Source: a virus
Direction: 5' to 3' (one strand)
IMG/VR virus record: IMGVR_UViG_3300042934_000092
Span: 1-23,788 of that record
DNA length: 23,788 bases
The notes below the pieces were generated by a model. That model did not search any database. It saw only the letters and a program-made list of their open reading frames with translations, and was not told where the DNA came from. Both the position numbers and the translations under genes were made by a program. Positions 6,248 through 11,776 of the stretch are shown piece by piece. How positions within the stretch are numbered: the stretch's first letter is position 1; every line of letters begins with the position of its first letter.

Positions 6248-6938
6248 TTTGTTCGCTGGTGCGGGCGGCGCGGCGATGGGCTATCACCGCGCCGGGTTCG
6301 AGGTCGTGGGCGTCGACATCAACCCGCAGCCCGACTACCCGTTCCGTTTTGTCCAGGGGGATGCGACTGACCTTGTTCAGGATCGGTTCGAGGGATGCTT
6401 CCACTTCCGGGGCTACGACAAGCCCTGCTTGGGCCGCTTCGATGCCGTACACATGTCGTGCCCGTGCCAGGGTTACACGGCCCTCACAACAGGCACGAAC
6501 GCCGGCAGGACCGCACAGCCGAAGCTTGTCGCACAGATGCGCGAGTGGGCGGATGCAACCGGCCTGCCGTACGTCATCGAGAACGTGCAGGGTTCGGACG
6601 TGCGCCGCGACTTGACGCTCTGTGGCGAGATGTTCGGCCTGAACGTCATCAGACACCGGTACTTCGAGGTCAGCGGATTCCAAGCCGCACCGCCCGCGCA
6701 CGTCCCGCACCGTGGGCGAGTCAAGGGCTGGCGTCACGGCGAGTTCTTCGACGGCCCCTACTTCGCTGTGTACGGCGAAGGCGGCGGCAAGGGCACAGTC
6801 GCCGAATGGCAAGACGCCATGGGCATCGACTGGACCGACAACCGCCACTCGATCGCAGAGGCGATCCCGCCGGCGTACAGCGAGCACATCGGACGGCAAC
6901 TGATAGACCACCTCACCCGTGAAGGAGCAGCCGCATGA
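6231..6938 (+). CDS. DNA cytosine-5 methyltransferase
   Basis: The 235-residue enzyme shows the C5-methyltransferase layout: SAM-binding motif I DLFAGAGGAAMGYHRAGF (from residue 6), VVGVDI (motif II), the catalytic motif SCPCQGYT with nucleophile C79, and the ENV motif (117-119), then CGEMFGL and RHRYFE (motif VIII). Length is short for the class (bacterial enzymes exceed 300), so the target recognition domain must be small; the region after residue 150 would hold it. No restriction partner is seen. It starts at ATG 6231 with GAGGAGAC upstream. Confidence 0.88.
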   Translation: MPRILDLFAGAGGAAMGYHRAGFEVVGVDINPQPDYPFRFVQGDATDLVQDRFEGCFHFRGYDKPCLGRFDAVHMSCPCQGYTALTTGTNAGRTAQPKLVAQMREWADATGLPYVIENVQGSDVRRDLTLCGEMFGLNVIRHRYFEVSGFQAAPPAHVPHRGRVKGWRHGEFFDGPYFAVYGEGGGKGTVAEWQDAMGIDWTDNRHSIAEAIPPAYSEHIGRQLIDHLTREGAAA

Positions 6939-7267
6939 CGAAGCGCCCCGGAACGCTCGGACCCATCCTCCCGACCACGGCGAGGGGGCATTGCGGGTTT
7001 GTGACGTCGTGGGCTGTCCGCATCTGTGGTGCCCCCGCAACCGTCCATCACCTGCATGACAACCCGGTGTGCAACATGTTCGTCTGCGACCAGCATGCGG
7101 GTGAGGCTGTTGTGTTGTTGGGTCCGGTGGATCGTCATCCTGTTGCGTCGGAGTGTGTGCATCCGGGGTCGGAGTGGCGCATGTCGGGGGTGCGTCCGGG
7201 GTTCTGTTTCGTGCCTTCGGAAGACGTTGAGCTTGTGAACGAATTCCAGGAAGTAGGCGCCCGATGA
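6935..7267 (+). CDS. Cys/His-rich hypothetical protein
   Basis: The 110-residue product starts at ATG 6935, overlapping the methyltransferase stop. It carries a ligand-rich central block: GHCGF, RICGAP, HHLHD, PVCNMFVCDQH (a C-x4-C-x2-H core), then ECVHPGSEW. The pattern resembles small treble-clef zinc proteins often seen in actinophage early regions. No enzyme motif is visible. It ends coupled to the T5orf172 gene (ATGA). Confidence 0.7.
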   Translation: MTKRPGTLGPILPTTARGHCGFVTSWAVRICGAPATVHHLHDNPVCNMFVCDQHAGEAVVLLGPVDRHPVASECVHPGSEWRMSGVRPGFCFVPSEDVELVNEFQEVGAR

Positions 7268-7863
7268 CCGAACTCCCGCGGAAGCGCAGACGACGCAAGC
7301 CCAACGGGTCCGACGAGCTCTGGTGTTCGTGGGGCCGGCACCGCACCTACAGGCAACCGAACCTGAAGGAGCAGTACGACCACGGCTCAATCTGCCTCAC
7401 GTGCCAGGTGGAGATCATGTCGAACCTCGAGACGGTCGTGCCGATGCCGGAACTGTCGATTGCGCAGCGCATGGCGGAGCGGAAGCGGTGGGAGGACGAG
7501 CGCGCTCAACGCAATGCTGTGGCGCCGCTGAAGAAGCGGATGCCCGACGCGGAAGGTCTCGTCTACTACATCCGCATCAACGGTCAGGTGAAGATCGGCT
7601 ACACGGCGAACCTGAAGCAACGGTCACGTGCCTACCCTCCAGGTTCGGAACTTCTAGCCGTCGAACCTGGCGGGCGGGATGTCGAGGCGCAGCGTCACCG
7701 ACAGTTCGCACGCGACCTCGCAAAGGGCCGTGAGTGGTTCCACGAGTCCACCACGCTCGCTGAGCACATCGCTGGGCTGGTGGGGAAGTTCGGGAAGCCT
7801 GACGCGCTCATGTACAAGTACAAGGCTCACGGTGCCGCTCGGAAGGTGAACGCCAATGGATGA
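7264..7863 (+). CDS. T5orf172 / GIY-YIG superfamily domain protein
   Basis: The 199-residue protein has a basic N-terminus (KRRRRK), a small Cys region (WCSWGRHR, then CLTC at 44-47), a helical linker rich in Arg/Glu (about 63-90) and a C-terminal domain fitting T5orf172/MUG113, part of the GIY-YIG nuclease superfamily: LVYYIRINGQVKIGYT (99-114), an Arg in the next helix (R120), a conserved Glu in VEAQRHRQF (E141) and GREWF (155-159). GIY-YIG enzymes cut DNA through a Tyr/Arg/Glu site. The protein may be a nuclease or DNA-binding factor; its target is unknown. Confidence 0.78.
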   Translation: MTELPRKRRRRKPNGSDELWCSWGRHRTYRQPNLKEQYDHGSICLTCQVEIMSNLETVVPMPELSIAQRMAERKRWEDERAQRNAVAPLKKRMPDAEGLVYYIRINGQVKIGYTANLKQRSRAYPPGSELLAVEPGGRDVEAQRHRQFARDLAKGREWFHESTTLAEHIAGLVGKFGKPDALMYKYKAHGAARKVNANG

Positions 7864-8437
7864 CGAGAGTGTGGGATACCTCACCGCCGATCAGTTCAAC
7901 CGGTTCGGTTGGGCCATGCACCACTCCCGCGACCTCGTCTCATGGTTGCGGGTCGCTGGGTACATCAAGTCCGCTGACGCTGACGTGACCGTCGCGACCA
8001 CACGGGACGGTCACATCGGCCTCCCACCCACATGGCTGGCGGCGGACGCAATCAGCCGGCTCCTGTACGAACTGAACGGGTTTCGGGAGCTCGAGGACGC
8101 CGCAAACGACATCCACGGCGCCGACCTGGCTGTCATCTTCACCCGTGAGGTGGAGACCGGCCGGGCGCGGTGGCCTTACGAGGACCGCCCCCACTACGTC
8201 AAGTGGATCAGGTGCCCTGCGTGCTCGCACATGTCACTCCGGTATCACCCGCCAAGGTTCGACGGGGACCGGATCACGGTGAAGTGCATGCTCTGTCAAC
8301 ACGTCGCCGAAGAGGACACGTTCTCTGTCGCGGCCATGCTTCAGGAGAAGGAAATTGCGGGACGACTGGGTGACGATGAAGCAAGCGACGGAACGGATTC
8401 CACGAACCGAAAGGACAATCTACCGGTGGGTGCGTGA
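7856..8437 (+). CDS. Hypothetical protein with C-terminal zinc ribbon
   Basis: The 193-residue product overlaps the previous gene by 8 bases. The first 100 residues are mainly helical and unrecognised. A zinc ribbon follows: C120-x2-C123 (RCPACSH) and C144-x2-C147 (KCMLCQH), spaced like a typical four-Cys site. The last 30 residues are polar and disordered-looking, and they overlap the next, differently framed HTH gene by 83 bases, so this tail may have been extended by overprinting. Confidence 0.7.
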   Translation: MDDESVGYLTADQFNRFGWAMHHSRDLVSWLRVAGYIKSADADVTVATTRDGHIGLPPTWLAADAISRLLYELNGFRELEDAANDIHGADLAVIFTREVETGRARWPYEDRPHYVKWIRCPACSHMSLRYHPPRFDGDRITVKCMLCQHVAEEDTFSVAAMLQEKEIAGRLGDDEASDGTDSTNRKDNLPVGA

Positions 8438-8570
8438 TGGGCGTGTGCGGACCATGCAACCCCTTCGGGTGCTGTGGTTGAACCTCGCGGATCTGCTTAA
8501 GGCGGAGTCGGAGGCCCGCCCTGGACGACCAATCGGAAAGAAACCTGAGAAATATCCGCGTGGCGGTTGA
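8355..8570 (+). CDS. Excisionase/MerR-like helix-turn-helix protein
   Basis: A 71-residue frame starting at TTG 8355, preceded by AGGAGAAGG at workable spacing; an ATG at 8376 is an alternative. The sequence WVTMKQATERIPRTERTIYRWVRDGRVRT is a winged-helix HTH of the kind found in Xis/AlpA and MerR-type proteins, followed by the strand pair LRVLWLNLADLLKAE. It overlaps the end of the upstream gene in another frame. As last gene before a strong terminator it may regulate the adjacent gap. No integrase is in the window, so an excision role is not shown. Confidence 0.7.
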   Translation: MRDDWVTMKQATERIPRTERTIYRWVRDGRVRTMQPLRVLWLNLADLLKAESEARPGRPIGKKPEKYPRGG

Positions 8571-8603
8571 CAAAACCTGTCATATCTGTCACTGTGTGTA
8601 GTG
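8567..8603 (+). promoter_or_regulatory. TTGACA box with CTGTCA repeats: candidate operator/promoter
   Basis: A perfect TTGACA (8567-8572) overlaps the stop of the HTH gene and leads into the most AT-rich noncoding stretch nearby. CTGTCA occurs twice, at 8577 and 8586 (9 bases apart), and CACT/AGTG form an inverted pair around GTGTGT (8590-8603). No good -10 box lies 16-18 bases after TTGACA, so a promoter is not established. An operator for the adjacent HTH protein is an alternative. Confidence 0.3.
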
Positions 8604-8635
8604 ATGGTGGATTCGTATGTCCGCCACCAAGATCT

Positions 8636-8670
8636 AGCCCGCAAGTCGCTTCGGCCACTATGCGGGCTTT
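8636..8670 (+). terminator. Strong UUCG-capped terminator hairpin
   Basis: AGCCCGCA (8636-8643) pairs perfectly with TGCGGGCT (8661-8668). The intervening bases continue the stem (AGT with ACT, then GC with GC, one mismatch and one bulged A) up to a TTCG tetraloop at 8650-8653. The tract after it, TTCGCGTTCT, is only moderately T-rich, as usual in GC-rich phages. It should end the long early operon. Confidence 0.75.
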
Positions 8671-8897
8671 CGCGTTCTCCCGGCAGCGGCGACCCCGTAG
8701 ATCGGTAGAGAACAGGCCGCAGCCCAGGAGCCGGCCACCATACCCAAACACGGTCCCAAAGTCGCGCCTTCGCTAAGCGCGTGACCGTCACAGCCGGAGC
8801 CAGCACCCACGGGTGGCTGAGGTCGGCACTCTTCACTTTCCCGTGCACGCTCCCCGCGTATACCGGGGGAGTAGCACCCAACCCATTGGGAGCGACC
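8671..8897 (+). other. Noncoding gap between early and middle genes
   Basis: No reading frame with a ribosome binding site is seen here; the gap from 8571 to 8897 is the longest in the window. It holds several inverted repeats: GTTCTC/GAGAAC (8674-8679 and 8708-8713), CGCGC/GCGCG (8763-8767 and 8777-8781), GTGAC-C-GTCAC (8781-8791), and CTCCCC/GGGGAG around GCGTATACCG (8850-8871). These could be operators or RNA hairpins in the leader of the next transcript. No convincing -35/-10 pair was found, though a promoter is expected after the terminator. Confidence 0.5.
8877..8892 (+). promoter_or_regulatory. Hairpin overlapping the ribosome binding site of the next gene
   Basis: CCCAA (8877-8881) and TTGGG (8886-8890) form a 5-bp stem with a CCCA loop. 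The 3' arm contains part of GGGAG (8888-8892), the ribosome binding site for the ATG at 8898. Folding would hide the site. This may tune translation of the small HTH-like protein; it could also be chance. Confidence 0.35.
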
Positions 8898-9131
8898 ATG
8901 GGCCTCATCGATCGACTCGCTGCACCGCCAGCGAAGTACCGCCCCGGCCGGTCCGTCATGGACGTGTGGTTGGAGTCTCGCCCCGAGGGTGAGCAGACAG
9001 TCATCCTTTCAGCCGCAGCAAACCCCGAGTGGGGTCATGTTGCCCTGTTGAAGGAACTGGTTTCCGAGGGCGCCCCTGACATGTCGGACACGGCGTTCCG
9101 GGCGTGGCGTGTGAAGCGGGGTCTGACATGA
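8898..9131 (+). CDS. Small HTH-like protein paired with metallophosphoesterase
   Basis: The 77-residue protein starts at ATG 8898 after GGGAGCGACC. The first 15 residues (MGLIDRLAAPPAKYRPG) resemble the start of the next protein (MSLADRLNDAP...TKYQK), suggesting a shared N-terminal peptide. The rest (AAANPEWGHVALLKELVSEG, then MSDTAFRAWRVKRGL) has the shape of a small helix-turn-helix with a basic recognition helix. It overlaps the metallophosphoesterase gene by ATGA. The partnership suggests that both act at the same DNA or complex, but the role is unknown. Confidence 0.7.
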   Translation: MGLIDRLAAPPAKYRPGRSVMDVWLESRPEGEQTVILSAAANPEWGHVALLKELVSEGAPDMSDTAFRAWRVKRGLT

Positions 9132-10276
9132 GCCTCGCAGACCGCCTCAACGACGCCCCGGTACCGGTCCCGACGAAGTATCAGAAGCGGGCCGAGTACG
9201 ACACCGAGACCGGCAAAGGTGAGGGTGCTACCGGTCCCGTCCGGACCAAGATCACCGACCACGCGCAGCTCCTCGAGCTCGCAGGGTTCGACCCTGACAA
9301 CTTCCGCATCGTGGGGCGCATCGCCCAGTGGACGAAGACGTTCCACGACAAGGAAGACACCTACTCGTTCTTCTTCCAGACGGAACTGATTGGTTCCGAA
9401 GAAGACGCTATTGACCTCCCTGCCCTCTACGCCGAGGCGAGACGAGCACCACGAAAGCCCATCAGGGCTACGGCCACGAGCCGAGTAACCATCGTCGCTC
9501 TGTCGGACGTTCAAGCGGGCAAGGTAGACCACAGGGGCGGCACGCCGGAACTCATCGACCGTTTGGCGGGGATGAGGGAACGGCTTGCCGCCCACCTCAA
9601 GGTGCGGAAGCCGCAAGCAACCGTGCTCGCTGAGGTTGGGGATCTGTTCGAGGGGTTCGAGTCGGGTGGAAACCCGATGTTCACCAACGACCTGTCCCTA
9701 GCGCAGCAGATGGACCTTGCTGGTACCGAGGTGTACCGGTTCATCGAGGTCATGCAGAGGCATGGTCGTGTCGATGTGGTGTCGATCCCGTCGAACCACA
9801 CGCAGTGGCGTTCCGGTAAGCAGCAGCTCGGACGCCCCGGCGACGACCTCGGCATTTTCGTGCATCGGCAGGTTGAGAAACTAGCCAACGCGGCCGGCAT
9901 CGACGCCCACTGGACATTCCCCGACATGTACAACGAGTCAGTCGTCATCGACGTCCTCGGCACCGGTCTGGGTGTGGTCCACGGGAACCAGTTCAACACT
10001 GGTCAGGCGGTCACATGGTGGCAGAAGCAGCAGCACGGTGGCATGCCCACCGCAACCGCTGACATCCTCCTCACCGGCCACTACCACCACCTCACCGTGA
10101 TCCCCTCAGGCCGTAACCCGGTCACAGGGAAACCGAAGTGGTGGCTCCAGGCGCCGACGACCGACAACGGTTCGTCTTGGTTCCGGAACATTGGTGCCGG
10201 CGACAGTGACGCGGGCCTGCTGGTGTTCGACATCACGGAGGACGGGTTCGACCTCTCGAGCCTCACGGTCCTCTAA
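9128..10276 (+). CDS. Metallophosphoesterase (calcineurin-like)
   Basis: The 382-residue protein has a N-terminal region of about 115 residues of unknown fold and a metallophosphoesterase domain. Metal-site motifs appear in order: SDVQAG (D127, with Gln129 where His is usual), GDLFEG (D172), SNHTQWR (N223-H224), VVHGN (H285) and GHYHH (317-321). The family hydrolyses phosphoesters, including nucleic acid ends, with two metals. The Gln in motif I occurs in some subgroups and does not prove inactivity. Start ATG 9128 overlaps the small HTH gene stop. Substrate is unknown; a DNA-end or nucleotide role is plausible in this context. Confidence 0.85.
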   Translation: MSLADRLNDAPVPVPTKYQKRAEYDTETGKGEGATGPVRTKITDHAQLLELAGFDPDNFRIVGRIAQWTKTFHDKEDTYSFFFQTELIGSEEDAIDLPALYAEARRAPRKPIRATATSRVTIVALSDVQAGKVDHRGGTPELIDRLAGMRERLAAHLKVRKPQATVLAEVGDLFEGFESGGNPMFTNDLSLAQQMDLAGTEVYRFIEVMQRHGRVDVVSIPSNHTQWRSGKQQLGRPGDDLGIFVHRQVEKLANAAGIDAHWTFPDMYNESVVIDVLGTGLGVVHGNQFNTGQAVTWWQKQQHGGMPTATADILLTGHYHHLTVIPSGRNPVTGKPKWWLQAPTTDNGSSWFRNIGAGDSDAGLLVFDITEDGFDLSSLTVL

Positions 10277-10285
10277 CCCCTGACC

Positions 10286-10320
10286 TTGCGTGGGTATACC
10301 GACTGTGTATGCCCACGCAA
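10286..10320 (+). terminator. Perfect 9-bp hairpin after the metallophosphoesterase gene
   Basis: TTGCGTGGG (10286-10294) and CCCACGCAA (10312-10320) form a perfect 9-bp stem with a 17-base loop. Within the loop TATAC can pair with GTGTA if one T-G pair and a small bulge are allowed. There is no T tract, so it is either a weak terminator, an RNA-stability element or an operator. It lies 9 bases after the stop codon and 31 before the next ATG. Confidence 0.45.
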
Positions 10321-10351
10321 AGTACCTTCTACCGCGAACGGCGGTGTCGCC

Positions 10352-10519
10352 ATGCAGCACCCATGCTGTGACGAATGCGGGATGGCTGTGGCCGCGAAAG
10401 ACGTCGTGTCCCTCCCATCAGGGCGATGCCTGTACTTCTGCCACCACCATGCGGAGAAGTATCGGCCGAAGCTCGAGGAGATGGGTGCGCTCATCTACCC
10501 ACTATTGGACGGTGACTGA
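10352..10519 (+). CDS. DUF7455-like small zinc protein
   Basis: Taking ATG 10352 gives 55 residues with CCDECG (C5, C6, C9), LPSGRCLYFCHHH (C26, C30, H31-H33) and a helix KYRPKLEEMGALI. This matches my memory of the actinobacterial DUF7455 pattern: C-x2-C, a short strand ending in SG-x-L-x-FC-x-HH, and a helix with a conserved Gly. It should be a small zinc-bound fold. The open frame further upstream covers the hairpin and is unlikely to be coding. The ribosome binding site (GGCGGTG) is poor. Confidence 0.65.
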   Translation: MQHPCCDECGMAVAAKDVVSLPSGRCLYFCHHHAEKYRPKLEEMGALIYPLLDGD

Positions 10520-10650
10520 TGAATGACGCAGAAACGCAACGGGCCGTGCTCCGTGAGTTGCAGAACCTCGATGGGTCGGTTCGGTCAGCAGTGAAAGCGC
10601 TGACGGGGCTAACGGACGAGGAGATTGACGAGCTCGGCGGACTGCCATGA
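10519..10650 (+). CDS. Very small helical protein
   Basis: An ATG sharing its A with the preceding TGA opens a 43-residue frame (MNDAETQRAVLRELQNLDG..., ending in DELGGLP). It is acidic and predicted as two helices, with TGLTDEEIDEL resembling a short helix-capped motif. Both ends overlap the neighbouring genes. Too short to identify. Confidence 0.55.
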   Translation: MNDAETQRAVLRELQNLDGSVRSAVKALTGLTDEEIDELGGLP

Positions 10651-10772
10651 TGTGCCGGTGTGACAGTGCCGAGTGTGGTGATCTTCGGGCTGAGTACATC
10701 GACTCCCGGATCGGCCGTCTCGTAAGCGAACAGGCTGAAGTCTCGCAATGTGAGGGTGAGGGCTCAAAGTGA
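10647..10772 (+). CDS. Very small Cys-containing protein
   Basis: ATG 10647 overlaps the stop before it, giving 41 residues: MMCRCDSAECG at the start, a helix (DLRAEYIDSRIGRLVSEQAE), and a single Cys near the end. The N-terminal cysteines could form a small metal site. Its TGA overlaps the GTG of the next gene. No family recognised. Confidence 0.5.
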   Translation: MMCRCDSAECGDLRAEYIDSRIGRLVSEQAEVSQCEGEGSK

Positions 10773-10903
10773 CCTGCACGATGACTTTGGTCCTCGACGT
10801 CGACTCGCTCACGTGCGACCTGAACCAGCCGGAAGGGCATGCCGGCCCGCACCGTGGGACTACCGCGGACGGGCAACGCTACTGGTGGGCATACGCGCGG
10901 TGA
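10769..10903 (+). CDS. Very small Cys/His protein of the GHxGxH type
   Basis: GTG 10769 overlaps the previous stop (GTGA) and opens 44 residues. It has CDLNQPEGHAGPHRG followed by YWWAYAR, a pattern (C-x7-H-x3-H with Gly/Pro, then Trp residues) frequent in tiny actinophage proteins. It probably binds one metal ion. Function unknown. Its TGA overlaps the next GTG. Confidence 0.55.
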   Translation: MTCTMTLVLDVDSLTCDLNQPEGHAGPHRGTTADGQRYWWAYAR

Positions 10904-11058
10904 GTGACACGCGGCGCCGCAACTACCGTGGCGAACCAATCCGTGACGGTGAACATGCGAAACGGTGCCCCGAACCGGACTGTGACTGGTGTGTGAACGG
11001 GGCCGCGAAGAAACCGTGGGCTCGATGGTTCAGGCGGGCGGTCAGATTCGATGAGTGA
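10900..11058 (+). CDS. Small basic Cys-containing protein
   Basis: GTG 10900 (GTGA overlap) gives 52 residues, strongly basic, with HAKRCPEPDCDWCVNG in the middle, a three-Cys-plus-His set that could hold zinc. The C-terminus (KPWARWFRRAVRF) is amphipathic and cationic with several Trp/Phe residues, which may bind nucleic acid or membrane. The family is not recognised. Confidence 0.6.
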   Translation: MSDTRRRNYRGEPIRDGEHAKRCPEPDCDWCVNGAAKKPWARWFRRAVRFDE

Positions 11059-11302
11059 CGCATACGACGCCTTGTGTGCTGCTGTACGGACTTACTACGC
11101 CGAGGTGGAACCCGAGTCCTACGTTGACGCGTGGGTTCTCATCTCGCATCGTAGAAGCCCCGAGCTTGAGCAGGACGGGCAATCCACTGTCGGTGTGCTC
11201 TCATCCCCTGAACTGTCATGGGTGACGAAACGCGGACTGTTGGACGTGGCGCTCACTGAGGACAGGTTCTCTACCACTACCCCGGAGGATGACGATGACT
11301 GA
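11051..11302 (+). CDS. Acidic hypothetical protein
   Basis: An 83-residue protein starting at ATG 11051, overlapping its neighbour by 8 bases. The fold looks mixed: an N-terminal helix (YDALCAAVRTYYAEVEP), then strands (YVDAWVLISHRR, STVGVLSS), and a very acidic tail PEDDDD. No domain recognised. The stop lies inside the start region of the next gene. Confidence 0.65.
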   Translation: MSDAYDALCAAVRTYYAEVEPESYVDAWVLISHRRSPELEQDGQSTVGVLSSPELSWVTKRGLLDVALTEDRFSTTTPEDDDD

Positions 11303-11447
11303 CGTTTCGATTCAGACGCGCATGTGGCACTTCACGTTCTCCCGTTGGTACGACCATGACCGTGCAGGCCACCCTCGCCGCGCGAGGACGTGGGGTCGCA
11401 TCAACGACGGGCTTTGCAAGATCCTCGACACCATCGGTTGGGGCTGA
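11295..11447 (+). CDS. Small basic hypothetical protein
   Basis: ATG 11295, placed six bases after GGAGG (11284-11288), begins a 50-residue basic protein with aromatic residues (MWHFTFSRWYDHDRAGH) and a C-terminal helix (WGRINDGLCKILDTIGWG). It is the last gene of the tiny-gene array, ending before the gap that precedes the tRNA. Unrecognised. Confidence 0.6.
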   Translation: MTDVSIQTRMWHFTFSRWYDHDRAGHPRRARTWGRINDGLCKILDTIGWG

Positions 11448-11663
11448 TTGACGATTGGTCTGAGGGGGTTTTCGTCTATCTCGTCGCGGTGACGACGCAA
11501 ACCACACCACGGTGGAGACCGCAGACCGGTACAAGGGCATGTCCCTAACCGCGCGGCAAAAGGTCAGAACGTCCTGCCGGGTCATGGTGGCGACCATCCG
11601 GAGGGCTGACGCTGATCTGCGGCCTAAGAACGAGGCGTCGCTACACGCCTACTCCACCACCTC
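11448..11663 (+). other. Gap without a confident gene, upstream of the tRNA
   Basis: About 216 bases with no frame having both a ribosome binding site and a recognisable product. A TTGACG at 11448-11453 begins right after the stop, but no matching -10 box is seen. A GTG-initiated frame of 59 codons (11512-11691) runs into the tRNA and lacks a ribosome binding site, so I do not annotate it. The gap may hold a promoter for the tRNA and the packaging genes. Confidence 0.4.
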
Positions 11664-11747
11664 GCCCGTCTGGCGGAATAGGCAGACGTGACCGGCTCAA
11701 ACCCGGTTGCCCTCACGGGCATGCAGGTTCGACCCCTGCGACGGGCA
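11664..11747 (+). tRNA. tRNA-Leu (anticodon CAA)
   Basis: A full tRNA fold is visible: acceptor GCCCGTC (11664-11670) with GACGGGC (11740-11746); anticodon stem ACCGG/CCGGT around the loop CTCAAAC, giving anticodon CAA (11698-11700); a long variable arm with GCCC/GGGC, as expected of leucine tRNAs; and a T arm GCAGG-TTCGACC-CCTGC. The discriminator base is A. The 3' end is followed by CAC, so CCA is not encoded. It reads UUG leucine codons, which occur in frame in the late genes such as the large terminase. Confidence 0.95.
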
Positions 11748-11776
11748 CACGATTCCCTTCGACATCGAGGTACACC

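Noticed and set aside
8690-8715. GTAGATCGGTAGAG, resembling a tRNA D-arm
   Set aside because: No matching acceptor, anticodon or T arm in the surrounding 100 bases.
10317-10326. GCAAAGTACC also present at 12184-12193, and GTATACCG shared by 8858 and 10294
   Set aside because: Such 8-10-base matches are near chance level given the amount of gap sequence compared, and the flanks do not match.
11448-11453. TTGACG as a -35 box upstream of the tRNA
   Set aside because: No acceptable -10 hexamer at 16-18 bases spacing.
11512-11691. A 59-codon GTG frame ending inside the tRNA
   Set aside because: No ribosome binding site, no recognisable product, and its last nine codons are fixed by the tRNA sequence.
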